A stretch of 64,000 nucleotides of DNA from Spirochaeta isovalerica (GTDB lineage: Bacteria > Spirochaetota > Spirochaetia > DSM-2461): assembly GCF_014207565.1 (NCBI RefSeq), contig NZ_JACHGJ010000007.1, forward strand, positions 124,001 through 188,000. Direction: 5' to 3'. Under the pieces are notes generated by a model that worked only from the letters and a program-made list of their open reading frames with translations, was not told the origin of the DNA and searched no databases. The translations under genes were made by a program, and so were the position numbers. This document shows positions 8,463-17,297 of the stretch, in pieces. The first letter of the stretch is position 1. The number at the start of each line of letters is the position of its first letter.

Positions 8463-9959
8463 ATGAAAAATAAAAGATTGTCGGAGCTATTGAGCGATAT
8501 AAATGTACTGAAACTGACCGGTCCGGCGGACTGTACCATATCCTCCCTGGCCTACGATTCACGGGAAGTGGAAAAAGGGACCATGTTTTTCGCCCTGAAG
8601 GGCATTCACACCGATGGACATAAATACATTGAAAAGGCCATAGCTTCCGGAGCCGCCGCCATTGTCCATTCCGACGATCCGGATACCTATCATAAAGATA
8701 TAACCTATGTAAAAGTGGAAGACTGCCGGCGCGCCATGTCGCCCCTCTCCTCGGCTTTTTACGACCACCCCTCCAGGAAACTGAAAGTGGTGGGCATAAC
8801 AGGAACCGACGGCAAGAGCAGCACTGTCTCCATGATTCATCAGTTGCTGGAGCTATGCGGCAGAAAAGCCGGATTTTATTCCACGGTTAACTATAAAACG
8901 GGAGATTCGGTTGCCAAAGCGGCCATCCGCCAATCCTCTCCCGAAGCCCCCACTCTCCACCGTCTTTTAAGAGAAATGGTTGAAAACGGGAAGGAATTCG
9001 CCGTTATCGAATCGACCTCGCACGGACTGTCCTATCGGACGAGCCGTCTGGCTGATGTGGACTTCAACGGGGCTGTTTTTACAAACGTCACTCATGAGCA
9101 CCTGGAATTTCACGGTTCTCTGGAACAGTATCGCAGCGACAAAGCCAACCTCTTCCGCATGGCGAAGGATTTTGCCGTCATCAATAGAGATGATGAAAAC
9201 TACAGGGTATTCGAAGAAGCTTCCCCGGCGCCGGTAAAACTCTTTTACAGCACCGTATCGGAAGAAGCCGATTATTATGCGGCTGATGCCCGTCCCGATT
9301 CGAAAGGGACCAACTTCACGCTTTATAAAGCCGGCAAAGCCTTTCCCCTGCGGCTCAATATTCCCGGACTGATCAATATAGAAAACACCATGGCCGCCCT
9401 GGCCGCTGTCGAACAGATCTCCGGGATAGATTTTGCAACTATTTTAAAAGCTGTTCCGGAGCTGAAAAGCGTTAAAGGCCGCATGGCACATATTGAAGGC
9501 TCCCAGCCTTTTGACGTCTATGTGGACTATGCCCATACTCCGGGAGCCTACGAAAAAGTTTTTCCCCTTTTCCGCAAGGCGGCACGCAATAAACTCATAA
9601 CACTCTTCGGGTCGGGCGGTGAGCGGGATACGGAAAAAAGACCGATCCAGGGACGAATTGCCGATTCTTTCAGCGACATCATCATTGTCACCGACGAAGA
9701 CCCCAGGCTGGAAGACAGCATGACCATAATCAGGGAAATCCGATCGGGTATAAAGAACAAGACCGAAGGAAAAGATCTGTTTTTGATACCCGACCGCAGA
9801 GAAGCTATCAGAAAAGCTCTTGAGCTGGCCGGCAAAGGCGATATGGTTATAACCCTGGGAAAAGGCCATGAAGGGAGTATCGAATACGCTGACGGTCACC
9901 ACCCCTGGGATGAAATTTCAGTGGTCGAAGAACTGTTGAAAGAGATGGGATACCGTTGA
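8463..9959 (+). CDS. murE: UDP-N-acetylmuramoyl-tripeptide synthetase MurE
   Basis: Cytoplasmic Mur ligase that adds the third residue of the peptidoglycan stem peptide, using ATP. Visible: the N-terminal UDP-MurNAc domain; the ATP site VVGITGTDGKSST (about residue 110); the central-domain ESTSHGL and NVTHEHLEFHG; and the C-terminal block YVDYAHTPGAYEKVF with LFGSGGERD. The motif that selects the third amino acid reads TDEDPRLED where diaminopimelate enzymes have DNPR. This fits a spirochaete that may use ornithine or lysine. No Shine-Dalgarno precedes the ATG. A possible promoter (TTGAAG, 17 bp, TACCAT) ends 6 bp before it, so the mRNA may be leaderless. Confidence 0.93.
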   Translation: MKNKRLSELLSDINVLKLTGPADCTISSLAYDSREVEKGTMFFALKGIHTDGHKYIEKAIASGAAAIVHSDDPDTYHKDITYVKVEDCRRAMSPLSSAFYDHPSRKLKVVGITGTDGKSSTVSMIHQLLELCGRKAGFYSTVNYKTGDSVAKAAIRQSSPEAPTLHRLLREMVENGKEFAVIESTSHGLSYRTSRLADVDFNGAVFTNVTHEHLEFHGSLEQYRSDKANLFRMAKDFAVINRDDENYRVFEEASPAPVKLFYSTVSEEADYYAADARPDSKGTNFTLYKAGKAFPLRLNIPGLINIENTMAALAAVEQISGIDFATILKAVPELKSVKGRMAHIEGSQPFDVYVDYAHTPGAYEKVFPLFRKAARNKLITLFGSGGERDTEKRPIQGRIADSFSDIIIVTDEDPRLEDSMTIIREIRSGIKNKTEGKDLFLIPDRREAIRKALELAGKGDMVITLGKGHEGSIEYADGHHPWDEISVVEELLKEMGYR

Positions 9960-9984
9960 ATCCCCTCATTTTGATTGTTTTTAC

Positions 9985-10038
9985 TTGACCAATCCCCAAT
10001 TGGGTCTATAATCATATTAGTTGGTTTTAAAACCAACT
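9985..10038 (+). promoter_or_regulatory. ROK promoter with 20-bp palindromic operator
   Basis: TTGACC (9985-9990), 16 bp and TATAAT (10007-10012) form a strong sigma-70-type promoter. Six bases later comes the perfect 20-bp palindrome AGTTGGTTTTAAAACCAACT (10019-10038), which would cover the transcription start. The spacer also contains the 10-bp palindrome CCCAATTGGG (9995-10004). The identical 20-mer sits in the same place at the ABC operon promoter near 47150. The simplest reading is autorepression by the ROK protein encoded just downstream. Confidence 0.85.
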
Positions 10039-10090
10039 GAAATAACCGTTCTTTCAGAGATAGTTTGACTGAACAAATAAGATAAAAAAT

Positions 10091-11209
10091 ATGGCAGTTA
10101 AAATAACAAAGATAATAAACACATCCAATGTGCTCAAGACCATCTGGAGCAACCAGGGAATCAGCCGGATCGATATAGCCAAAAAGCTGAAACTGGACAA
10201 ATCGACAGTTACGGTCATCGTCAACAATCTGATCGAAAAAAACTATGTGATGGAGATAGAAGAAGGTGAAGCCGGGCCCAAAGGGGGAAGAAAACCGGTC
10301 AAGCTCAAAATCAACAAGCTTTTCGGTTCTGTCGCGGGTATCGAAATGCATCCCAACTTCTATCAGGCCGTTCTTATCGACCTGGAAGGAGATGTCATAA
10401 CATCGGTTTACCGAAAAGTTTCCATCAATCAGGATAATTTTCTGAAACACTACTTCGATATTATCGAAGATCTGTGTAACTCGGAAAAAGAAAATCCCCC
10501 CCTTCTCGGGACGGGAATCGGAACCACCGGTATCGTCGATTCCGATACGGGAACAATACTCCAGTCCATCCCTCTCAATGTGGAAAATTTTCCAGTGCAG
10601 AAAGAAATACAGGTGAATTCAGAAACGCCGATCACGGTGGAAAATGACGCCAATGCCTGCTGCTGGGGAGAAATGGTTTTTCACAGAGGGCGCTCTCTTA
10701 AGAATTTTCTCTTCGTTCTCGTGGAATTCCATGGTAACGACTCCATGAACGAGGATACCACCCATGGAATATCTGTCGGAATAGGCTTCGTCTTTAACGG
10801 CAAACTCCATTACGGGCAGAACCATTCAGCCGGAGAGTTCCGGAGTATTGAAGGCTCCGATAACAAACTCAGCCAGTTTTCCATCGCCGATGAAGATTCG
10901 TTTCTGGTTGAAGAAAAAGAGGAAGTTTTCGACCGGTTCGCTCTTGAGCTGTCTAAGCATCTGGCCTTTCTGGTTAACACCTTGAACCTGAACCATATTT
11001 TCCTGGGCGGAGATATCGAAAAACACAAAAACCGCTTTACACCTGTTCTGAAAGACTGCATACAGCAGAACTGGGCTTACAAAGATGTGGACAAGTGCGA
11101 CATACACTATTCTTCTTTCGGGAAATCGGCTGTGGCTTACGGAGCGGCGGGAATGATGCTCAACAGGCTTTTCGCCAATAGAGAACTGATCCACAATCTT
11201 TACAAATAA
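10091..11209 (+). CDS. ROK-family transcriptional repressor
   Basis: 372 aa. An N-terminal winged HTH (residues ~10-65: SRIDIAKKLKLDKSTVTVIV, then GPKGGRKP) is followed by a ROK sugar-kinase-like domain (GTGIGTTGIVDSDTG; VENDANACCWGE; VGIGFVFNGKLHYG; HIFLGGDIE). The usual ROK zinc motif (CxCGxxGCxE) is absent; the segment reads AGEFRSIEG. The kinase phosphate loop DxGGT is also missing, so it is likely a pure sensor/repressor. The gene stands alone with its own operator. The same operator at 47135-47154 points to the sugar ABC operon 43576-47058 as its target. The inducer is probably a sugar or sugar phosphate, by family analogy. Confidence 0.9.
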   Translation: MAVKITKIINTSNVLKTIWSNQGISRIDIAKKLKLDKSTVTVIVNNLIEKNYVMEIEEGEAGPKGGRKPVKLKINKLFGSVAGIEMHPNFYQAVLIDLEGDVITSVYRKVSINQDNFLKHYFDIIEDLCNSEKENPPLLGTGIGTTGIVDSDTGTILQSIPLNVENFPVQKEIQVNSETPITVENDANACCWGEMVFHRGRSLKNFLFVLVEFHGNDSMNEDTTHGISVGIGFVFNGKLHYGQNHSAGEFRSIEGSDNKLSQFSIADEDSFLVEEKEEVFDRFALELSKHLAFLVNTLNLNHIFLGGDIEKHKNRFTPVLKDCIQQNWAYKDVDKCDIHYSSFGKSAVAYGAAGMMLNRLFANRELIHNLYK

Positions 11210-11256
11210 TAAACCATAAAAAGAGATAGAAGCCGAACCGTATCGGCATAGGGATT

Positions 11257-11715
11257 CTAAAAGCTGAATTCCGGCAGTCCGCTGAAAAGGAAACCGACAA
11301 TTACTCCGAGAATCGTTCCCGCGAGAACCTGGGGATAGGTATGGCCGAGCAGAGTTTTAAGAGCCTTCTCGTTTTTTCCCTCCTCCAGGAGATGGGATAG
11401 TTCGGCGACAAGATTGTTCAGGATAACAGCATGTTCGCCCGCGGCCCGACGGACACCCGTGGCATCGTGTATAACCAGAGATCCGAATACGATACAGATT
11501 GCGAAAGAAGGACTTCCGACACCGTACAATATGCCGCAGGTCGTTGTCAGAGCGGCCACGGTCGCCGAATGACTGGAGGGCATGCCTCCTGTCTCTTTAA
11601 TGCGCTGCAGGTCTATCCGCCGCTCGAATATCAGAATGATAACAACCTTGAGGATCTGTGCGATTACCATGGCCCAGAAGGCGGACCAAATCATTTTATT
11701 GGCAAAAAATTCCAT
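11257..11715 (-). CDS. DUF212 / divergent PAP2-family membrane protein
   Basis: A 152-aa integral membrane protein of the YuiD-like family distantly related to PAP2 phosphatases. The family signature is clear: the N-terminal helix, IKETGGMPSSHSATVAALTT, and a second block VIHDATGVRRAAGEHA. About four membrane segments are seen, the last (VLAGTILGVIVGFLFSG) near the C-terminus. The biochemical role of the family is not settled. It is convergent with the ROK gene and divergent from ddl (65 bp apart). Confidence 0.85.
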   Translation of the reverse strand: MEFFANKMIWSAFWAMVIAQILKVVIILIFERRIDLQRIKETGGMPSSHSATVAALTTTCGILYGVGSPSFAICIVFGSLVIHDATGVRRAAGEHAVILNNLVAELSHLLEEGKNEKALKTLLGHTYPQVLAGTILGVIVGFLFSGLPEFSF

Positions 11716-11780
11716 GGACTAATCATATCAGAATGAATACATATGGGAAAGCAAAGCCTTTGCGTGTATAATCAATTACT

Positions 11781-12857
11781 ATGAAAAATGAACTGATTCT
11801 TCTCTACGGCGGACGGAGCGGAGAGCACGAAGTCTCTCTCCGGTCAGCCGCATCGGTCTACAATCACCTCGATAAACAGCGATACAACGTGACGCTTATA
11901 GCCCTTTCAAAAGAGGGTCTCTGGTATGTTCAGGATAATCCATCTGAGGAATGCGAAACTCTTCCCCTCGCAGAGGAGACAGACAGACTTGTCAGCCTCC
12001 TGCCCATGCAGGGACTTCTGTGCAGAGGAGAAATTATCAAGCCCTATGCGGTTTTCCCTGTCATACATGGAACTTTCGGAGAAGACGGAACCCTTCAGGG
12101 GCTCATGGAGATGTGCGGTTTCCCCTATGCCGGAGCGACAACAGGCGGCAGTTATCTGGGTATGGATAAGGAGATGGCTAAAATTATCTGGAAAAGCCAT
12201 GGAATCGATATCATCCCCTTCAGGACAGTGAGGAAATTCGAATATAACGAAAAAGAGCGGGAGGCAGTTAACGGGAAACTGGTCGATGAACTGGGTCTTC
12301 CCCTTTTTGTCAAGCCGGCCATGGCCGGATCCTCCCTCGGCGTATCGCGGGTCGAAGGGAAAGACCAGCTGGAGGAAGCCATTCTTTTCGCTCTTCAATT
12401 CGACACGAAGGCCATTGTTGAGAGGGCCGTAAAAGGGAAAGAGGTAGAATGCTCTGTAATCGGAAACCATGAGACCAGCGCCTTTCCTCCGGGAGAAATC
12501 GCCCCGACCCACGCATTTTATGATTACGAAGCCAAGTACATAGACCCCGACGGTGCCCTCCTCATCATTCCCGCGGAACTGGAAGAGAAAACAGCTGAGA
12601 GTCTGAAATCAATAGCCCGGAAAGCCTATGAAGTTCTGGATCTGAGAGGTTTTGCCCGTGTCGATTTCTTTGTGGAGGAAAAGGGAAGAATTATCCTCAA
12701 TGAAGTGAATACCATTCCGGGATTTACGAGCATCAGCATGTTTTCCATGATGTGCGACGTGGGAGGACTCCCCTACGGAGAATTGCTCGACCGGTTGATA
12801 GAACTGGCCCGTGAGCAGTTTGCCGAACGGTCATCATTAAAATTTTCTCTGAATTGA
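11781..12857 (+). CDS. ddl: D-alanine--D-alanine ligase
   Basis: A 358-aa ATP-grasp enzyme that joins two D-Ala for the peptidoglycan pentapeptide. It has LLYGGRSGEHEVSLRSA at the N-terminus, HGTFGEDGTLQGLMEM, the ATP-grasp block LPLFVKPAMAGSSLGVSRV, and the C-terminal metal/substrate block ILNEVNTIPGFTSISMF. No Shine-Dalgarno is present. TATAAT (11767-11772) ends 8 bp before the ATG, so transcription would begin at or next to the start codon (leaderless candidate). Together with murE it gives this part of the window a cell-wall character, though the two are not in one operon. Confidence 0.95.
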   Translation: MKNELILLYGGRSGEHEVSLRSAASVYNHLDKQRYNVTLIALSKEGLWYVQDNPSEECETLPLAEETDRLVSLLPMQGLLCRGEIIKPYAVFPVIHGTFGEDGTLQGLMEMCGFPYAGATTGGSYLGMDKEMAKIIWKSHGIDIIPFRTVRKFEYNEKEREAVNGKLVDELGLPLFVKPAMAGSSLGVSRVEGKDQLEEAILFALQFDTKAIVERAVKGKEVECSVIGNHETSAFPPGEIAPTHAFYDYEAKYIDPDGALLIIPAELEEKTAESLKSIARKAYEVLDLRGFARVDFFVEEKGRIILNEVNTIPGFTSISMFSMMCDVGGLPYGELLDRLIELAREQFAERSSLKFSLN

Positions 12858-12861
12858 TACA

Positions 12862-12894
12862 GAAAGACAGGAAGAAAAAATCCCCCTGTCTTTC
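12862..12894. terminator. Hairpin between convergent ddl and outer-membrane protein gene
   Basis: GAAAGACAG and CTGTCTTTC form a 9-bp stem with a 15-nt loop that contains an A-rich stretch. It lies between two convergent stop codons and probably works in both directions. Confidence 0.5.
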
Positions 12895-12899
12895 CCTGA

Positions 12900-14009
12900 T
12901 TAAAACTTGTAATTATAGGCCAGAGCTATACGGTGAAATTTCGTGTAAGTCGCTTCATAAGCTCTATTCTGGTAATATTCGTTGAAAATCGTATCATCCG
13001 TGTAATCCCGTCCTGTTTTGAACTGAACGAGAACTGCCAGGCTGTGATGATCATTAAATGAGAAATTCATAAGCGGACCGAATGTCACGGCTATAAAATC
13101 CGACCCCCATCCGTTATCTGCAGTTGTACTGACATCGCCATCGGGCCCCGCCATTGGGGAGAGAAGACTGTTTGAACCGAGGAACTGGCTTGTTTCCACG
13201 AGAAAGCCGACAGTATCGATAACCAGCGGCATCTGATAACCGAGAAAATAAGTGCCCTCATATTCCCATCCGTTCAGGTTCTCACCATCATCGGCCAGCC
13301 ACTGCCAGGGGCCGGGATTTCCAGTGCCGTCATCCTGAGCGTGGTCGGAAGAAAACCAGCTGTATTTAAATTTCCCGTTGATCTGGGTTACCACATGATT
13401 CCACTCTCCGGGAACCAGCGCGGCAAGATCGAACTGAAAAGTAGCGGAAGAGAAAAGCTCCGTTACCGCACCGGGAAAAGAATCGGTCATAATCTGTCCA
13501 TTGACATTATCTCCCACGCCGTTGAAAATGGCGGCATTCCATCCCGTTCCGATCAGTCCCCCGATATTGAAGTTGAGGAAAGCTATGGGCGTTATGGTCA
13601 CCGATGCTCTTCCGTACAGCGCGACGGGAGCTACATAGAGATCGAGATTGACAGTAGCGTTATTATCGGCGATGAGCGCGTTATCGCCCTGGAGAAAGGG
13701 CAATTTGATCCGGTGCTTCAGATAGGTCTGGAGCTCGACGGAGCCCCATCCCGAACCGAGAGTGCGCTTCTCATCTTGCGTAAGTGTGGCGCCGTAATCA
13801 TCAGCCGCATAGGAAAACCCGACGGGAGCCGAAACAGGAGAATAGGATAAGGGAAGAAAACCCCCGTCCTGTCCCCAGCCCTGGTTATTGTCGAAATAAT
13901 AGGCGAACTCCGCTCCGATTGAAGTGGTGTGTTCAATACCTTCTGCAGAAAGAGAGAATAAAACTCCCGCGAACAGGAGAATAGGCAAAGCCTTCCGGTA
14001 AAGTTTCAT
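12900..14009 (-). CDS. Putative outer-membrane beta-barrel protein, unknown function
   Basis: 369 aa. An N-terminal signal peptide (cleavage probably near FSLSAEG, residue ~23) is followed by long alternating polar/hydrophobic stretches rich in Gly, Asn, Asp, Trp and Tyr. The C-terminus is IALAYNYKF; a terminal aromatic Phe on an amphipathic strand is typical of outer-membrane beta-barrels. No family was recognised. GAGG precedes the ATG at good spacing. It follows the two-component operon on the same strand (42 bp after the kinase stop) and could be read through from it. Confidence 0.6.
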   Translation of the reverse strand: MKLYRKALPILLFAGVLFSLSAEGIEHTTSIGAEFAYYFDNNQGWGQDGGFLPLSYSPVSAPVGFSYAADDYGATLTQDEKRTLGSGWGSVELQTYLKHRIKLPFLQGDNALIADNNATVNLDLYVAPVALYGRASVTITPIAFLNFNIGGLIGTGWNAAIFNGVGDNVNGQIMTDSFPGAVTELFSSATFQFDLAALVPGEWNHVVTQINGKFKYSWFSSDHAQDDGTGNPGPWQWLADDGENLNGWEYEGTYFLGYQMPLVIDTVGFLVETSQFLGSNSLLSPMAGPDGDVSTTADNGWGSDFIAVTFGPLMNFSFNDHHSLAVLVQFKTGRDYTDDTIFNEYYQNRAYEATYTKFHRIALAYNYKF

Positions 14010-14051
14010 AGTGACCTCGTTTTAATTAGTTACACTATATAATAAATGGCA

Positions 14052-15458
14052 TTACCGATTTTTAAAAGGCAGAGAAATTAAAATTATCGCCCCTTTCCCT
14101 TCCGGCGATGCAGCCCTGATCTTCCCGCCATGGAGTCTGATTATTTCGCGGCTGATTGCCAGCCCCAGACCTGATCCGCCGTGATTCCGGTTTCTGCCGC
14201 TATCGGTCCGATAAAATCTTTCAAAAATTTTTTCCAGATCCTCCGGAGGGATTCCCGGACCGCTATCCTCGATTTCAATAGTAAGGTTTTTCCCATCCAT
14301 ATGACTTCTGATTTCTATAAAGCCACCTTCGGGTGTATGGCGGAAAGCATTGGCCAGAACATTGGCGAAAACCTGTTTCAGTTTCTGATAATCTCCCGAT
14401 AAGGGCTCTGATGTCCCCTCCAGCCTGTTTCTCAATTCGATCCGGGATTTCTCAGCACCGGCAGTAAAAACCTTCAGGACATTATCGAGAAGAGCTTCCG
14501 GATCGATCTCTTCCAGATTCAGATTCATGGTTCCCGATTCAGCGCTGGAAAGCAGCTGCAGTTCCTCGATAAGCCTGGAAAGCACCAGAGTTTCATCATA
14601 TATGCCGCGAAGCCGCTCTTCATCAGCCTTATACAATCCGTCCAGAATCATTTCCAGATTCCCCTGAATCAAACTGACCGGAGTCCTGAGCTCATGAGCT
14701 GAATCGGCTATGATCTGCTTCCTCCACCTATCGTTCTTTTCGAGGGTCTGAACCATTTCGTTGAAAGACCCTGAGAGCTCTGAGAGTTCGTCATGGCCCC
14801 AAACGCTCACCCGTGTGGAAAGATCGCCGCCCCGGACCTTTTGAGCTGCCAGGGACATCTGGGAGACCGGTCCTGACAGCCGCGAAGCTATAAGCCATGA
14901 GGCGATAATAGATGCGGTCAGTATGAGCAGCGATACGGCCAGAATAACGACCATGGTCTTGTTGAGAAAAATCTGTTCGCTGACTGTCAGCCCCTGATGA
15001 ATCATCGTTCCGACCAGCAAATATCCCACTGTCCGGTTATTCACAATAATCTTACTGGCTTTTTCCAGCTCGTCGCGGGAATAGCGGTCTCTGTCTTCAG
15101 ATATCTGTGGGTCTGTGTTGATCAGAACGCGGCCGGAGCTGTCCGTCAGGATAATATGGGGCAGCATACCGCCGGTTCTGCCTCCCGGACCGGGATTGCG
15201 GCCCATCATCCCCCGCATCTGACTGGTGCGGTTCAGAGGGAAAAGGAGAATTGACTCCACGCCGTCCCAGCTGCCTGTTCCTGTATAATATTCTTCGAGA
15301 GGAATGGTCATGGATCGGGCGATATCTATGTCGTTCTGTTCTGCAAAAGAACGGTAGCCCGTCCGGGTCGTAATATTGATGATCGTAACCATTAATATGG
15401 TTCCGATTACGATGATAAGGGAAAAAGAGATCATGATACGGGTTCGAAGCCTGAACAT
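14052..15458 (-). CDS. Membrane sensor histidine kinase (BaeS/OmpR-system type)
   Basis: 468 aa: membrane helix ~8-28, periplasmic sensor ~30-165, second membrane helix ~168-190, HAMP (ends near GHDELSELSGSFNEM), HisKA with phospho-His in DSAHELRTPVSLIQ, then HATPase (FANVLANAFRHTP; IEDSGPGIPPEDLEKIFERF; GGSGLGLAISREI). The periplasmic domain contains the unusual stretch MRGMMGRNPGPGGRTGGM. It resembles the Met/Gly/Arg-rich ends of the small exported protein encoded upstream at 16280-16846. Its start lies one base past the stop of the response regulator, so they form one operon. Confidence 0.9.
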   Translation of the reverse strand: MFRLRTRIMISFSLIIVIGTILMVTIINITTRTGYRSFAEQNDIDIARSMTIPLEEYYTGTGSWDGVESILLFPLNRTSQMRGMMGRNPGPGGRTGGMLPHIILTDSSGRVLINTDPQISEDRDRYSRDELEKASKIIVNNRTVGYLLVGTMIHQGLTVSEQIFLNKTMVVILAVSLLILTASIIASWLIASRLSGPVSQMSLAAQKVRGGDLSTRVSVWGHDELSELSGSFNEMVQTLEKNDRWRKQIIADSAHELRTPVSLIQGNLEMILDGLYKADEERLRGIYDETLVLSRLIEELQLLSSAESGTMNLNLEEIDPEALLDNVLKVFTAGAEKSRIELRNRLEGTSEPLSGDYQKLKQVFANVLANAFRHTPEGGFIEIRSHMDGKNLTIEIEDSGPGIPPEDLEKIFERFYRTDSGRNRNHGGSGLGLAISREIIRLHGGKIRAASPEGKGAIILISLPFKNR

Positions 15459-15459
15459 A

Positions 15460-16164
15460 TCAGCCGGTCTCCTCGGCGAAGCGGTATCCCGTTCCCCAGA
15501 CCGTTTCTATATATTCCGGTTTGGAAGGAGTCCTCTCCACGGCTTTCCTGATGTTTTTGATATGTACATCTATGGTTCTCTCGTAGCCTTCGAAAGCATC
15601 CTCCTGAAAGGCGTTTAACAATTGCATTCTCGTAAAAACCCGTCCCGGATGAGAGATGAGAAGCTTGAAAATCTCAAACTGGACCGATGTGAGATCAAGT
15701 CGCTCTCCGTCGCGGTAGACCGACATTTTTTCGCTGTCCAGACGGATATCCTTTACAGTTATGACCGAAGGAGTCTTCTCATCTTCCTCAGCGCTCTGAG
15801 ACTTGTCGGCTCTTCTCAGGACAGCGCGGATTCTGGCGGCCAGCTCTTTCAAACTGAAAGGCTTGACGATATAATCATCAGCCCCAACATCCAGCCCCAT
15901 GAGCTTGTCCGCTTCCTCGGCACGGGCCGTTACCATAATGATGGGAACATCTGTCTTTTCCCGGATGCGTCGCGTGCTGTCGAAACCGTCCAGTCCCGGC
16001 ATCATAATATCCAGTATGATGAGATCGGGGTTTTCCGTGACAGTCCGGGTGATAGCATCGATACCGTCAACAGCAGTGACAGTTTCATAACCAACTGCTT
16101 CAAGGTAGTCGCAGATCATTTTTCTGATTTTTTCTTCGTCATCGGCTACAAGAATTTTTTTCAT
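15460..16164 (-). CDS. OmpR-family response regulator
   Basis: 234 aa: a receiver domain (acidic pair DDEE near residue 10, phospho-Asp in LIILDIMMPGLDGF, Thr in IMVTARAEEADK, Lys in DYIVKPFS) and a C-terminal winged-helix DNA-binding domain (DLTSVQFEIFKLLISHPGRVFTR ... YERTIDVHIKNIRKA ... VWGTGYRF). It is the partner of the kinase immediately downstream. A GC-rich imperfect dyad (16229-16255) lies between it and the upstream exported-protein gene. Confidence 0.95.
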   Translation of the reverse strand: MKKILVADDEEKIRKMICDYLEAVGYETVTAVDGIDAITRTVTENPDLIILDIMMPGLDGFDSTRRIREKTDVPIIMVTARAEEADKLMGLDVGADDYIVKPFSLKELAARIRAVLRRADKSQSAEEDEKTPSVITVKDIRLDSEKMSVYRDGERLDLTSVQFEIFKLLISHPGRVFTRMQLLNAFQEDAFEGYERTIDVHIKNIRKAVERTPSKPEYIETVWGTGYRFAEETG

Positions 16165-16228
16165 ATTATCTCTATTGTACTATAAAAACCGGGCCCGGTC
16201 ACAATCATACGATTGCGGCTCTATGCAT

Positions 16229-16255
16229 CCGGAGCCCCCGCATCGGGGAGTCCGG
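16229..16255. repeat. GC-rich dyad between exported-protein gene and response regulator gene
   Basis: CCGG...CCCC-loop-GGGG...CCGG forms an imperfect hairpin in the 115-bp gap. No U tract follows, so it is more likely an mRNA-stability or processing element (or an operator) than a terminator. Confidence 0.35.
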
Positions 16256-16279
16256 ACTATTTATATATGATCAGATGAA

Positions 16280-16846
16280 TTACTGAAATCTGCGGCCGCC
16301 CATCATGGCGCCGCCTCTGGATCCGCGTCCGCCCATGTTGCCGCCGAAACCGCCTCTTCCGGCCATGGGGCCGCCATAAGCGGATCCGTCCATGGGATGA
16401 TCGATTTCAATCTCTTCACCATTAATGACAGCTTTGGTAACCATAAGGGTCTGTTCGGCATCATCCCACTGGAGGGGAGGTCCGGGCATCAGATATCCTT
16501 CGAGCGAAACGTTCATTCCGTCAGTCAGCTCCAGATCATCAAGATATGCCCAGGGGGCCATAACCGTGTACTTTGTTCCTTCGCTTTCAATGTAGGGGAG
16601 TTCTCCGTTCACAAGTGAAAGAGCCCCGGTGACCGATACCGTATCAAGTGAATCGAAGTATTCCTGCCTGGCGGCATCTCTATCTTCAATCCACTTTGCA
16701 GCGTCTTCATCGCTGTAACGGTAACCGCCCATCATTCCGGGGCCCCTGCCATAGTACTGAACGTCATCATTATCCTGTTTCCCTTCGGCTGATAAAAACA
16801 TCACCGAACCCGCAATCATCAGTAAAACCAGAAATTCTTTTTTCAT
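16280..16846 (-). CDS. Small exported Met/Gly-rich protein upstream of a two-component system
   Basis: 188 aa when started at 16846 (MKKEFLVLL), where AAGGAG lies 6 nt upstream; an in-frame ATG at 16861 lies before that Shine-Dalgarno and is unlikely. A signal peptide ends near FLSAEGKQ. After cleavage the protein has a Tyr/Arg/Gly/Met stretch (YYGRGPGMMGGYRY), a compact central domain (VSVTGALSLVNGELPYI ... GYLMPGP ... VINGEEIEI) that could be a small beta-barrel, and a tail of repeated GG/MGG/RGG units. No family was recognised. The location upstream of the regulator/kinase pair, and the similar Met/Gly/Arg stretch in the kinase sensor, suggest a shared ligand, possibly a metal ion. That last step is inference. 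Confidence 0.65.
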   Translation of the reverse strand: MKKEFLVLLMIAGSVMFLSAEGKQDNDDVQYYGRGPGMMGGYRYSDEDAAKWIEDRDAARQEYFDSLDTVSVTGALSLVNGELPYIESEGTKYTVMAPWAYLDDLELTDGMNVSLEGYLMPGPPLQWDDAEQTLMVTKAVINGEEIEIDHPMDGSAYGGPMAGRGGFGGNMGGRGSRGGAMMGGRRFQ

Positions 16847-16926
16847 TTGAAACTCCTTCAAAGTTATTTTCTGATTTAGAAATTAACCGGAAAATGTGAA
16901 CCAAATGTAAACGAACTCGGTTTCTT

Positions 16927-17211
16927 CTATGAAGCTTTCCGTTCTTTGGAGCGCTTATAGAGAATTTTTCTGATGCTGTCGGACGAAAGATTGAAATGGT
17001 CAGCGAGATCATCGATTTTCCAGCCGGAGTTCTTCATTTTGCGAATGCTGTTATTCCGGTGTTCGAGTTTCTCTCTGGTGCCGTTCTTTTCTCCCCAGGA
17101 CAGACGTTGATCCGCCAGTCCGGGAATATAAATTTGCGCACCCTGGACATACTTCTGTATCTCTCGGATAAGTTCAGCCGGAAGATGCTCTTCCGCTTTT
17201 ATGTATGACAT
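16927..17211 (-). CDS. CD3324-family HTH protein
   Basis: 94 aa when started at 17211 (MSYIKAEEHLPAEL), where GAGGA lies about 8 nt upstream; an in-frame ATG at 17226 has no such signal. The family pattern is an N-terminal LPAELIREIQKYVQGAQIYIPG, a central WGEKNGTREKLEHRN, and a C-terminal HTH (WKIDDLADHFNLSSDSIRKILYKR). Function is unknown; the HTH implies nucleic-acid binding. The gene has a strong promoter ~170 bp upstream and a possible 18-codon leader ORF in between. Confidence 0.75.
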   Translation of the reverse strand: MSYIKAEEHLPAELIREIQKYVQGAQIYIPGLADQRLSWGEKNGTREKLEHRNNSIRKMKNSGWKIDDLADHFNLSSDSIRKILYKRSKERKAS

Positions 17212-17297
17212 ATTGTTTTTCCTCATTTTTAATCACAAAAGCGACTGCCTTGACCTGAATGAGGAGAGGTGAAAAGTTTACTATTAACCTTTCCTTT

